Below are positions 1 through 7,303 of a stretch of DNA of 64,000 nucleotides, in pieces (position 1 is the first letter of the stretch; every line of letters begins with the position of its first letter). Below the pieces are notes generated by a model. That model saw only the letters and a list, made by a program, of their open reading frames with translations, was not told where the DNA came from and did not search any database. Made by a program: the position numbers and the translations under genes. Location: positions 45,341 to 109,340 of the forward strand of contig JBOGXA010000011.1 in NCBI GenBank assembly GCA_050694175.1, given 5' to 3'. The stretch is from JBOGXA01 sp050694175 (lineage in GTDB: Bacteria > Actinomycetota > CADDZG01 > WHSQ01).

Positions 1-779
1 ACGAGCAGGTCGGCGAGCAGTGGGCCTTGCTGCTTGTAGCTGAGCCACAGTGCGAAGTAGTTGCGGAGGTTATCGACGCCGATCTCGGTGACGCCTCCCG
101 ACAGATAGGGGACACCGACGGTCGCCGCGTAGCGTGCGCACGCCTGCAGCTGATCGGTGCCGGCAACTCCGAACAACAGAAAGACCTTTTCGTCCTCCAC
201 CATCTCCTTGCAGACCGAGACGGCCTGGGACGGGTTGTAGCCGTCGTTGCGCGACACGACCGTCACGTGGCGCCCGTTGATGGGTTTCCTCTGGCTCCGC
301 AGGTATTCGAAGTAGAGGTCCTTGCCCTTCTCGAACGAGGGCGCCGGGACGGGCGCCGCTCCGGTGATGGGGGCGTGGATCCCGATCTTGATCGTGGTGG
401 CGGTCACTCCGGTGGCGTTACCGCCGCCCGGTGCGGCTCCGCCCCCTCCGCCACCACCGCCACTACCACCACCACCGCCGGTTCCGCCTCCCGACCCGCC
501 GCCGGACCCACCCGAACCGCCGCCGGACCCCCCGGACCCCGCGAGTCCGCCGGAACCGCCGCCCTCGCCGATCAGCTCTCCCGTCTTGGCGTCGTAGAGG
601 TTGCCCTCTTCGTCGACGAGGTTGCCCTCTTCGTCGATCTGAAGTCCCCCTAGCGCGAGGGCTCCGGGAACCGGCTCCTCGCTGACGTTGGGGTGCTGTC
701 CGCAGCCGACCACCGCCAGGGCCAAAAAAGCCACTGCTGCGACCGCCGTGACACGGAGGGGTGTGCGGCTGGTGATCAC
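1..779 (-). CDS. Branched-chain amino-acid type ABC transporter substrate-binding lipoprotein (C-terminus beyond window)
   Basis: Reading the minus strand from a GTG at 779 gives a lipoprotein signal ending in the lipobox LAVVGC, so the protein should be anchored outside the membrane. An acidic stretch with the doublet DEEGNLVDEEGNLYD follows, then a Gly/Ser linker of about 50 residues, then a periplasmic-binding-protein fold that begins TIKIGIHAPITGAAP and contains NDGYNPSQAVSVCKEMVEDE. This pattern is typical of Leu/Ile/Val-family (type I) substrate-binding proteins. The gene runs off the window at base 1, so about 260 residues are visible and the C-terminal lobe is missing. Its GTG overlaps the TGA of the upstream surface-protein gene by 4 bp (GTGA), indicating an operon. 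The ligand cannot be read from sequence. The Gly-rich linker is unusual for this family. Confidence 0.85.
   Translation of the reverse strand, partial: MITSRTPLRVTAVAAVAFLALAVVGCGQHPNVSEEPVPGALALGGLQIDEEGNLVDEEGNLYDAKTGELIGEGGGSGGLAGSGGSGGGSGGSGGGSGGGTGGGGGSGGGGGGGGAAPGGGNATGVTATTIKIGIHAPITGAAPVPAPSFEKGKDLYFEYLRSQRKPINGRHVTVVSRNDGYNPSQAVSVCKEMVEDEKVFLLFGVAGTDQLQACARYAATVGVPYLSGGVTEIGVDNLRNYFALWLSYKQQGPLLADLL
597..638 (-). repeat. 21-bp tandem duplication inside the lipoprotein gene
   Basis: Two adjacent 21-bp units at 597-617 and 618-638 differ only at the last base. They encode the repeated acidic heptad (DEEGNLV / DEEGNLY) between the lipid anchor and the Gly/Ser linker of the substrate-binding protein. 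This looks like a slippage-type duplication lengthening the acidic spacer. Confidence 0.8.
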
Positions 780-2107
780 TTCCGGAGGTGCCCCAATCTG
801 CCCGCCAGAGTGCGTACCGTGTCGCCGATCCTCGCCAGCCCCGCGCTCATCGCCGCGAGCGGCGAGCTGCTTGTTGCGGCGGCCGCGGAGATCGACATCC
901 CCCGGCGGCGCGCGTTGATCTGTTGGATCTGCGCCAGGACGCCGTTGGGACGCACCCCGGTCGCCGACTCGAGAACGAAGTTGCGGACGAGCGTGAACCC
1001 GACGATGCCCGCGAGGATCCCGAGCCACACGTACCAGGGCATCCTGATTGGGGCCGGCGGCTGATCGGCCTCCGCCGAGGCCAGCGCCTCATCGGCCGGC
1101 TCGGACGGAGCGGTGGAGGCCGCGGCGTCGTCGGTGCTCGCCGGCGCCGCAGAGCCTCCGCCGGAAGCCGAGCCCCCCGAGCCCGACGACCCCGAGAGAC
1201 CGGACCCTCCCGAGCCTCCGAACCCGGTCGAACCGCCCGATCCCGCCCCTCCGGTGCCTCCCCCCAGGTCACCGAAGTCCAGCACATCCGGGAGGGCGGC
1301 CGGCTCGTAGACGAGCGTCGTCACCACCCCGTGCTCTTTCGGGTTCGCAGCGCCCGTGAACACCACGCGCCAGCTGTTGTCGTTCGCCCCCGGGTTCTTG
1401 GGCGCCATGGGCATCAGCATGACCCCGGTGGCGGGGGCACCTTTGGCCACCCAGCTCTGTGCAAACTTCGTCAGGTTGAACGTCCACTCGAAGGTCGGGT
1501 CCGCGCCCTTCTTCTTGGGCTTCACCTTCTTGCGGACGCCGACGGGATCGGATCCCGAGCACGCGAATTTCGGAGCCTCCTTGTAGAGCCGGGCTTCGCC
1601 GTCGCCGAAGAACTCCTTGATGACGCAGGCCTTCACCTTGTGGCCCTCGACGTTGACGGGTTTGGACTGGTTGTCGGTGGCCTCCTTGAGGGTGACGGTG
1701 AACTTCGTCACCTTGGAGCCGAGCGGGGCCGCGGTGACGTCGAAGGCGATCGCCGAGATCATGTTGGGGGTCTTGTAGTCGCCGCCGCGTACCTCAACCG
1801 GGAGGCGGCCCGACTTACAGGTGGGCTCGGGTGCCCCGACGTTACCGGGGGCTCCCGGACAGAAGGGGTTGGGGAATTCGCCCTGGAACGCGTCGCCGCC
1901 GCCCCCGGGGTTGGGGACGTTCGCCTGGCGCTGTTCCTCCCAGTACCAGGCGGCTCCGCTCACGCCCGGCCGCGCGGTCTTGGTCGCTGCCGCCGCCGGC
2001 GCTGCCGGTATCAGGGCAAGGCCGGCGATCACGCCAGCCGCAAGTGCCCTCTGGATCCGAGTTCGCATGGCCCCCGATCCTGGGTCCGAGGTGATTGACC
2101 TACTCAC
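776..2107 (-). CDS. Secreted membrane-anchored surface protein with Gly/Ser linker
   Basis: The 443-aa reading has a signal peptide (RALAAGVIAGLALIPAAPAA); the ATG at 2068 (residue 14) is an alternative start that puts the signal at the very N-terminus. Residues about 45-275 form an extracellular domain with paired cysteines. A Gly/Ser/Ala-rich linker of roughly 60 residues follows, then one transmembrane helix (WYVWLGILAGIVGFTLV) and a short basic cytoplasmic tail. I recognise no named catalytic motif. The domain resembles all-beta DNRLRE-type surface modules, but this is only an impression. The gene overlaps the downstream substrate-binding lipoprotein by 4 bp and both carry similar Gly/Ser linkers, so they may form one cell-surface assembly. 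Function unknown. Confidence 0.75.
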   Translation of the reverse strand: MSRSITSDPGSGAMRTRIQRALAAGVIAGLALIPAAPAAAATKTARPGVSGAAWYWEEQRQANVPNPGGGGDAFQGEFPNPFCPGAPGNVGAPEPTCKSGRLPVEVRGGDYKTPNMISAIAFDVTAAPLGSKVTKFTVTLKEATDNQSKPVNVEGHKVKACVIKEFFGDGEARLYKEAPKFACSGSDPVGVRKKVKPKKKGADPTFEWTFNLTKFAQSWVAKGAPATGVMLMPMAPKNPGANDNSWRVVFTGAANPKEHGVVTTLVYEPAALPDVLDFGDLGGGTGGAGSGGSTGFGGSGGSGLSGSSGSGGSASGGGSAAPASTDDAAASTAPSEPADEALASAEADQPPAPIRMPWYVWLGILAGIVGFTLVRNFVLESATGVRPNGVLAQIQQINARRRGMSISAAAATSSSPLAAMSAGLARIGDTVRTLAGRLGHLRK

Positions 2108-2218
2108 AAGGACATTCGTCTCCGGGCGTCGAATTCCTCCCCTCGACCGCTCCGAATCGCCCCCCGGGGGCGGCCGAAGGGTCCGCCGGGGGGCAGCAGA
2201 GCAAGCGAGATCGAAACC

Positions 2219-2764
2219 ATGAAGAAGCTGAAGGCACTGTGGGCGTCGCTCTGGGGCGAGCAGGACCGCCGCATCAGGGGCGGCACGATCCTCGGCCTCC
2301 TGTTCGTCGCCGTGGGCTTCGTCGTCATCGGCAAGGCGTGGGACGGGGCGGCGAGCGTCAACTTCGTCCAGGGGCAGGTCCCCTACTTGTTGTCGGGCGG
2401 ATTCATGGGGCTCGGCATGATCGTCGTCGGATGCCTGCTGGTGCTGTTGTCGGCGGTGCGCGCCGAGCGCAAGACATTGACCGATCAGTACGAGCGGATG
2501 TCAACGTTGTTGGGTCGCAACCTTTCTCGTCTCCAGGTGTCGACCAACGGCACGTCCGGCGAGCAGGTTGTCGCCGGCGACAACGTCTACCACCGGCCGG
2601 ATTGCCGCATCCTCGAGGGCAAGGGCGATCTCATGACGGTCGCGCTCGAGCAGGCGGCGTCCGAGGGCCTCGAGCCGTGCCGGGTGTGCGAGCCTCCGAC
2701 AGTGGTGGCCGAGACCTCGACGGTCGAGGCGGCCGCGCCCTCGGGGGGCCCGGAAACAAAGTAG
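2219..2764 (+). CDS. Two-TM membrane protein with Ada-like Cys/His metal-binding motif
   Basis: A 181-aa protein starting at ATG 2219. Two hydrophobic segments (about residues 20-40 and 56-80) are followed by a short helical linker. A C-terminal soluble module contains VYHRPDCRIL and, about 20 residues later, EPCRVCEPP. The H-x3-C...C-x2-C spacing resembles the small Zn-binding module at the start of Ada methyltransferases, which also occurs as a stand-alone domain in other proteins. There is no methyltransferase or AraC domain here. The gene is divergent from the surface-protein gene at 2107 and converges on the DUF1015 gene, 6 bp away. Role unknown; metal or thiol sensing at the membrane is possible. 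Confidence 0.8.
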   Translation: MKKLKALWASLWGEQDRRIRGGTILGLLFVAVGFVVIGKAWDGAASVNFVQGQVPYLLSGGFMGLGMIVVGCLLVLLSAVRAERKTLTDQYERMSTLLGRNLSRLQVSTNGTSGEQVVAGDNVYHRPDCRILEGKGDLMTVALEQAASEGLEPCRVCEPPTVVAETSTVEAAAPSGGPETK

Positions 2765-2770
2765 GTCCGG

Positions 2771-4024
2771 TCAGCGCAGGGACCGGAACACCAGCCCCGT
2801 CACGGCCTTGGGCCAGAAGTAGCTCGCCTTTTGGGGCATCCGCTCGCCGGAGCTCGCGACGTCGATCACGTCGGCGGCCTTCGGCGCCCTGAGGAGGACG
2901 CCGGTGCTCCAGTTCTGCTCCGCCACCAGCCGCGCCACCTCGCCCCGGTCCTTGGTGAAGACGATGTCGTGGACCCCGTCGGGAAACAGAGCTGGCAGTA
3001 CCACCTCGTGGAGCGCGACGACGTCGAGCGAGCTCCACGCGGCCGACCGTGCGCCGGTGGCCGCGACCACCTCCTCGGCGGAGATCTCGACCAGTAGATC
3101 CTCTTCGGGCAGCACGAACACGAGTGGATGATCGGCGCCGGAGGTGAGCTGCGCGGAGGGGGATTCGTCAGGGGTCAAGACCTTCGTCGCAAACGAATCC
3201 ATGAGGCGCTCTCTGACCTCGTCGGGCGATGCCGGCGCCTGGATCGCGCGGTGAAAGGGCCAGACGACGAGGTCCTCGGCGTCGGCGTCGACGCAGAAGC
3301 ACATGACCGCGTCGTGACCGCCCGGCGATCCCCGCTGCTCGCCGTGATAGGCAAGCGCTGTCTCGTAGCGGTGGTGGCCGTCGGCGATGACCATCGGCCC
3401 GGCCGCGATCGCCTCCTGAACGATGTCGAGCTCGGCAGGCGCGCGTATGGCCCACACTCGGTGAAGGGTGTTGGCGTAGTCGACGAAACGCGCATCCGGC
3501 GGCCGGGGCTCGAGCGAGTCGAGGTACGGCCGGAGGGTCCCCCCGCCGCGATAGATCGCATAGATGGGGGAGATGTTCACCGGGCACGAGCGGAGGAGCG
3601 CGAGGCGGTCTTCGATCGGGCCCGGCATGGTTTCCTCGTGGGGCAGCACGCCGGAGTCCTGCCCGTAGCCCTCGAGCTCGAGCGCGCCGATGACCCCTGC
3701 GACCCGCCCCTGTCCGTGCTCACCGGGCCCCCCGGCCGGCACCTCGAAGTCCTGGCGGTAGACGTAGAGGCTGGGGGAGCCGTCGACGGTGAGGACCCCG
3801 GTCGACAGCCAGTCACGGAACTGCGCCGCGGCCCTTACGTAACGCTCGGCGGGGGCCCGGCTCTCGGAAAAGGGGAGCTCGATGCGGACCGCGTTGTACG
3901 GATGCCGCTCGTGGAGCCGCAGTTGCTCCTCGGGAGTGATCACGTCGTAAGGCGGGCACACGAGGTCCTTGAGCGGCCCCATCGGTGCGTATCGGATTCC
4001 GCGAAACGGTCTCAGGCGTGGCAC
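2771..4024 (-). CDS. DUF1015 family protein
   Basis: The 417-aa product starts with MPRLRPFRGIRYAP and contains CPPYDVITPEEQ, the typical opening of DUF1015 proteins. The internal sequence GPMVIADGHHRYETALAY is the family's most conserved motif. Length fits the family's usual 400-450 residues. DUF1015 proteins are widespread in actinobacteria and firmicutes, are predicted cytosolic, and some relatives are linked to serine-kinase or ParB-like nucleotide-binding folds; the exact activity is not established for this branch. The gene is divergent from kynA, with a 166-bp intergenic region that contains a strong hairpin. No truncation is seen. Confidence 0.88.
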   Translation of the reverse strand: MPRLRPFRGIRYAPMGPLKDLVCPPYDVITPEEQLRLHERHPYNAVRIELPFSESRAPAERYVRAAAQFRDWLSTGVLTVDGSPSLYVYRQDFEVPAGGPGEHGQGRVAGVIGALELEGYGQDSGVLPHEETMPGPIEDRLALLRSCPVNISPIYAIYRGGGTLRPYLDSLEPRPPDARFVDYANTLHRVWAIRAPAELDIVQEAIAAGPMVIADGHHRYETALAYHGEQRGSPGGHDAVMCFCVDADAEDLVVWPFHRAIQAPASPDEVRERLMDSFATKVLTPDESPSAQLTSGADHPLVFVLPEEDLLVEISAEEVVAATGARSAAWSSLDVVALHEVVLPALFPDGVHDIVFTKDRGEVARLVAEQNWSTGVLLRAPKAADVIDVASSGERMPQKASYFWPKAVTGLVFRSLR

Positions 4025-4093
4025 GGCGGCATGATAGCCGGGCCGTTAGAGTCCCCGGAGTCGATCGATAAAGCAGGTGTTGAAGGAGGGGGT

Positions 4094-4137
4094 TCGGGGG
4101 AACCAGTGAGGCGGGCTGGGCCGCCGGGTTCCCCCGA
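4094..4137. promoter_or_regulatory. Strong hairpin in the kynA 5' leader
   Basis: TCGGGGGAACC at 4094-4104 is the perfect reverse complement of GGTTCCCCCGA at 4127-4137. An inner GGCGG/CCGCC stem (4110-4114 with 4121-4125) closes a 6-nt loop. The structure lies 53 bp upstream of the tryptophan dioxygenase TTG start, in the divergent DUF1015-kynA intergenic region. No T-run follows, so it is not a classical intrinsic terminator. It may be a leader structure, an operator or an RNA-stability element. Confidence 0.6.
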
Positions 4138-4190
4138 CGAAGAGCGGGGAGCCCATAGGGCAACCCGGTTGGAGAGGCAGAAGGAGAGCG

Positions 4191-4976
4191 TTGGCGCGTA
4201 GTTTTGGAGAAGAGGGTGCACGGCTGTCGTACGGCAGCTACCTCAAGGTGCCCGAGCTTCTCGATCTTCAGGTCTTGCTCTCGGATCCGCGGGCCCACGA
4301 CGAGCTGCTGTTCATCGTCGTGCACCAGGCATACGAGCTCTGGTTCAAGGAGGTCGTCTTCGAGCTCGAGTCGGCGCGGGCCCGGATGGACGACGGAGAT
4401 CTTCCGGGCGCCCGGCATCTGCTGGGGCGTGTGCACGCCATCGAGGGCGTGATGATCGAGCACATCAACGTGCTCGAGACGATGTCGCCGCAGGACTTCC
4501 TCGAGTTCCGGCACAACCTCGCTCCCGCCAGCGGTTTCCAGTCGGTTCAGTTCCGAGAGATCGAATTCATCTCCGGTCTGAAGGACGAACGCTTCCTTCG
4601 CCGGCTCGAGCTGAGCGATGAGGAGGGGGCGCGCCTCCGGCGACGGCTGGAGGAGCCCACTCTGTGGGATGCGTTCTGCTCGCTGCTGTCGGAGCGTGGG
4701 CTGCCGATGCCGGCGGGGGACGGGGAGACTCGGCGCGCCAGCCTGGTCACGATGGCGGAGGACCGGGACAAGTACGGAGAGCTGTTCGACGTCTCCGAAG
4801 ATCTTCTCGAGCACGACGAGCGCTTCGCCAAGTGGCGCTACCACCACGTCTTGATGGTCGAGCGCCAGATCGGCACGAAGTCGGGGACCGGCGGTTCCGC
4901 AGGCGCGCCGTATCTGCGCTCGACGCTCGACAAGAGGTTCTATCCCGAGCTCTGGGACCTGCGCAGCCACCTCTAG
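4191..4976 (+). CDS. kynA: Tryptophan 2,3-dioxygenase
   Basis: The enzyme opens the indole ring of L-tryptophan with O2 to give N-formylkynurenine, the first step of the kynurenine route. The 261-aa product has the heme-pocket motif FIVVHQAYELWFK (residues 41-53, distal His45). The C-terminal signature RYHHVLMVERQIGTKSGTGG follows (from residue 216), with the likely proximal heme-ligand His at 218/219 and the GTGGSAG substrate loop. Length matches bacterial homologues (about 260-280). The start is TTG at 4191, preceded by AAGGAGAG at 4181-4188 with tight spacing; no ATG/GTG in frame fits better. A KynB-like cyclase lies 0.9 kb downstream on the same strand, separated by a broken AbiEi-like gene. 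Confidence 0.95.
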   Translation: MARSFGEEGARLSYGSYLKVPELLDLQVLLSDPRAHDELLFIVVHQAYELWFKEVVFELESARARMDDGDLPGARHLLGRVHAIEGVMIEHINVLETMSPQDFLEFRHNLAPASGFQSVQFREIEFISGLKDERFLRRLELSDEEGARLRRRLEEPTLWDAFCSLLSERGLPMPAGDGETRRASLVTMAEDRDKYGELFDVSEDLLEHDERFAKWRYHHVLMVERQIGTKSGTGGSAGAPYLRSTLDKRFYPELWDLRSHL

Positions 4977-5008
4977 CCTGTGGCGCGCGCCACTGCGCGT
5001 TTCCCCTC

Positions 5009-5055
5009 CAGATTGTGCACTGGCTGTCACATAGCGACAACGGAGGCACAATCTG
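5009..5055. repeat. 10-bp perfect inverted repeat upstream of the broken AbiEi gene
   Basis: CAGATTGTGC at 5009-5018 and GCACAATCTG at 5046-5055 are perfect reverse complements separated by 27 bp. They sit 32 bp after the kynA stop, just before the first possible codons of the AbiEi/DUF559 remnant. The sequence is AT-richer than its surroundings. It could be an operator (AbiEi-type antitoxins bind inverted repeats at their own promoter), a mobile-element terminal remnant, or the kynA terminator stem. No T-run is present. Confidence 0.5.
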
Positions 5056-5100
5056 TCGGATCAACGGGAGTTCCGGCTTCAAGTTGGACAGCAGCACGGC

Positions 5101-5830
5101 GTGTTCTCAACCGCCGAGGCCGCCGCCCACGGTATCGACCCAAACAGGATCACGCGCATGCTCGCATCGGGAGAGATCACTCGGGCATTGCCGCGTGTGT
5201 ATCGATTGACCGGCGCACCACGGTCGTTTACACAGGACGTCGTGGCCGTGTCTAAGTGGGCGGGGGAGAGCTCGGCTATCTCCCATCGGACGGCGGCGTG
5301 GCTTCTCGGCCTGCGCGACGTCGACGACGTCGTCGACGTCACCACCGATCGCTGCCTGAGACCCGCCGCCGCCAAGATCGTCGTTCATCGCAAAACACGG
5401 CTGCCGACCAGGGACGTCAGCACAATACGCGGGATTCCGGTCACGACGATGCCTCGCACCCTCGTCGATCTTGCGGCCGTCTGTCCCGAGGAGGATGTGG
5501 ACATCGCGTTAGACACTGCGATTCGAACGGGCATGCGGAGGCGGGATTTCATGGCTCGGCTGGAGGATTTAGCCGTTCCCCGCCGCAGGGGATCGGGGCT
5601 CCTCCGGCGGCTGGTTGCCGAGCGAGTGGCCGAGCAGGGGCTCACCGAAAGCCCCTTCGAGCGCCGTTTGGTGCGGGCGGGCCGCATGGGAGCGGGACCG
5701 GGCCCGCGTCAGCGAACTTGTCAGTCGCGGATGGCGGGTTCTGTTGGTGACGTGGCTCCAACTCAAGTACCACCTGGACGAGGTCGTGAAGCGCATCCGC
5801 CGTTCGCTTGACGAGCCCGCGACGCGCTAG
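5101..5830 (+). pseudogene. Broken AbiEi-like / DUF559 gene (internal deletion with frame change)
   Basis: The first frame (GTG 5101 to about 5680) encodes an AbiEi-type N-terminal module: VFSTAEAAAHGIDPNRI, SHRTAAWLLGL, and the downstream TRLPTRDVSTIRGIPVTTMP. It then reaches TESPFERRLVR, where a DUF559 endonuclease-like (Vsr-fold) domain normally begins. The frame then turns to nonsense, while another frame (about 5680-5830) encodes WERDRARVSELVSRGWRVL, the end of such a domain. The intervening catalytic core, usually some 50-70 residues, is absent. The N-terminus also looks damaged: in-frame sequence LSDQREFRLQVGQQHG precedes the GTG but has only CTG (5053) as a possible start. I infer a decayed AbiEi/DUF559 gene. 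Confidence 0.8.
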
Positions 5831-5863
5831 ATTTGAGGCGGGTCTAGCAAGGGGGTGGGAGTT

Positions 5864-6700
5864 ATGTGTCTCCCTGGTACTGCCGAAGTCGTGCGCGAGC
5901 GCGTGGAGCGTGAAGGTCTACCTCAACTCTCTCGACGCAAGTTGCTGATGGGTGGTGCGGCCGCCGCAGCGGCGGCGGTGTTGCCGGTGCCGGCCATCGC
6001 CGGGCGCAAGAAGCCCGGTAACCGGCTGCAGGACCTGACTCATGTATTTCGTGAGGGTTTTCCCGTTTACACGTTCGACAACCCCACGCGCCGGACCCTC
6101 GTCACGGTCGAGGACGACGGTTTCTACGCGCAGGAATGGACGTTCGGCGAGCACTCCGGCACTCACATGGATGCCCCCGGACACTTCATCGCCCATGGCC
6201 GCCGTTCTCCGGAGATCACGCCCCGTGAGCTGTTCGCACCGGCGGTCGTCATCGACATCTCACGGCGGGCCCGGCGCGATCCGGACTCGGTGGTAACGGT
6301 CGACGACATCCGCGACTTCGAACACCGCCGCGGCCGCATCCCGCGCGGAGCGGCGGTGTTCATGTACTCGGGGTGGGAGTCGCGCGTTCACGATCAGGAG
6401 CTGTACCGCAACACGGGCCCGGACGGGGTGTACCACTTCCCGGGCTTCGGGATAGATGCGGTCGAGTGGTTGCTCGCTCACCGCGACATCAGGTGCATCG
6501 GCGTCGACACGCTGAGCCTCGACTATGGGGCATCATCGACGTTCGACGTCCATCTGACCCTTCTCGGGGCGGACAAGTACGGGATCGAGAACCTCGCGAA
6601 CTTGAAAAGGATCCCGGCCCGCGGCGCGCTCGCCTATGTCGGGCTGATCCCGTGGGAGGAGGGCTCGGGAGGGCCCTGCCGCGTCATCGCCAGCTGGTAG
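5864..6700 (+). CDS. Tat-exported cyclase-family protein (kynurenine formamidase-like)
   Basis: The cyclase family includes KynB arylformamidase, which hydrolyses N-formylkynurenine. The 278-aa product from ATG 5864 contains the metal-binding signature HSGTHMDAPGHF and a second conserved part with GIDAVEWLLAHRDIRCIGVD. A twin-arginine signal peptide, SRRKLLMGG plus an Ala-rich core (residues 23-44), predicts folded export, which is unusual for KynB. A GTG at 5855 would add three residues, but AAGGGGG at 5849-5855 favours the ATG. Neighbouring kynA supports a kynurenine link, yet export argues for another substrate such as an isatin-type or polyketide cyclic amide/ester. Family assignment is firm; the substrate is not. 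Confidence 0.8.
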   Translation: MCLPGTAEVVRERVEREGLPQLSRRKLLMGGAAAAAAAVLPVPAIAGRKKPGNRLQDLTHVFREGFPVYTFDNPTRRTLVTVEDDGFYAQEWTFGEHSGTHMDAPGHFIAHGRRSPEITPRELFAPAVVIDISRRARRDPDSVVTVDDIRDFEHRRGRIPRGAAVFMYSGWESRVHDQELYRNTGPDGVYHFPGFGIDAVEWLLAHRDIRCIGVDTLSLDYGASSTFDVHLTLLGADKYGIENLANLKRIPARGALAYVGLIPWEEGSGGPCRVIASW

Positions 6701-6705
6701 TCAAA

Positions 6706-6750
6706 GGGAGGACCGGCCGGGCGCAGCGGAGCCCGGCACCCGGCCCTCCC
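6706..6750. terminator. Bidirectional terminator-like hairpin
   Basis: GGGAGG (6706-6711) pairs with CCTCCC (6745-6750), and inner CCGG/CCGG and GGGC/GCCC segments extend the stem around a purine-rich loop. It lies between the convergent cyclase gene (stop 6700) and the Cys-rich Tat gene (stop 6814). It lacks a strong U-tract, as is common in high-GC actinobacteria. Confidence 0.55.
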
Positions 6751-6813
6751 GTGACGCCAATTCCGGTAAGGCCCCCCCGGAGTTCGCGACCACCTGGGGC
6801 TATTTGGGGCCGG

Positions 6814-7176
6814 CTACGCGCAGCGGGCCAGGCAGCGAGTGGCTTGGCTGTCGCAGACCTGGACGCAGACGTAGTCAGGAGCGCACGTGTCCCCGGGCCC
6901 GCAGGCGCCCCCATCGTTCAGGAGATCGACGCATTCGCAGGTTGCCACGACGCTGAGGATGCAGTTGCAGTCGAGGAGCGGATTGCTGCCGCACTCGAGG
7001 TTCGAGGGATCTCCCAGACAGCCACAGGTACGGCACAGCCCACCGTAGTTCTGGGCGAGCGCCGGCGCCGTCAGGCTCGTGAGCACGGGAGCCGACCACA
7101 CGATGGCCGCTCCGGCTCCGATTCGTTTCAGCAGCTTCCGTCGCGGGATGGAGCTTTCCGGTGTCGGTTCGTTCAT
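6814..7176 (-). CDS. Small Cys-rich Tat-exported protein
   Basis: A 120-aa protein with a twin-arginine leader (IPRRKLLKRIGAG, Arg12-Arg13), a hydrophobic core ending in VWSAPVLTSL, and a cleavage-like ALA at 39-41. The predicted mature chain of 79 residues contains 14 cysteines, many in CxC or Cx2C spacing (LCRTCGC, DCNC, TCEC). An even count and dense pairing suggest a disulfide knot or a metal-binding miniprotein. Tat export would allow folding or metal loading before secretion. The start has GGGAGGG just upstream on the minus strand. It lies 127 bp downstream of the TrpB2 gene on the same strand. I do not recognise the mature domain. A second protein of the same style is encoded at 62626. 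Confidence 0.8.
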   Translation of the reverse strand: MNEPTPESSIPRRKLLKRIGAGAAIVWSAPVLTSLTAPALAQNYGGLCRTCGCLGDPSNLECGSNPLLDCNCILSVVATCECVDLLNDGGACGPGDTCAPDYVCVQVCDSQATRCLARCA

Positions 7177-7303
7177 CTATCTGCCCTCCCATTAAATCCC
7201 ACTGACCCACGGTATCGTCGCGATCAGAGGCCCCGGGGGGCATCGTGTTCCGGACGTAAGAGCGTCCGCGCTCCGCGGCCCGGGCACCGTAGATTTTTTC
7301 GCG

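Noticed and set aside
788..2098. 436-codon plus-strand frame opposite the surface-protein gene
   Set aside because: Arg/Gly/Pro-rich translation without family features; it mirrors the minus-strand gene that has a signal peptide, TM and ordered domain.
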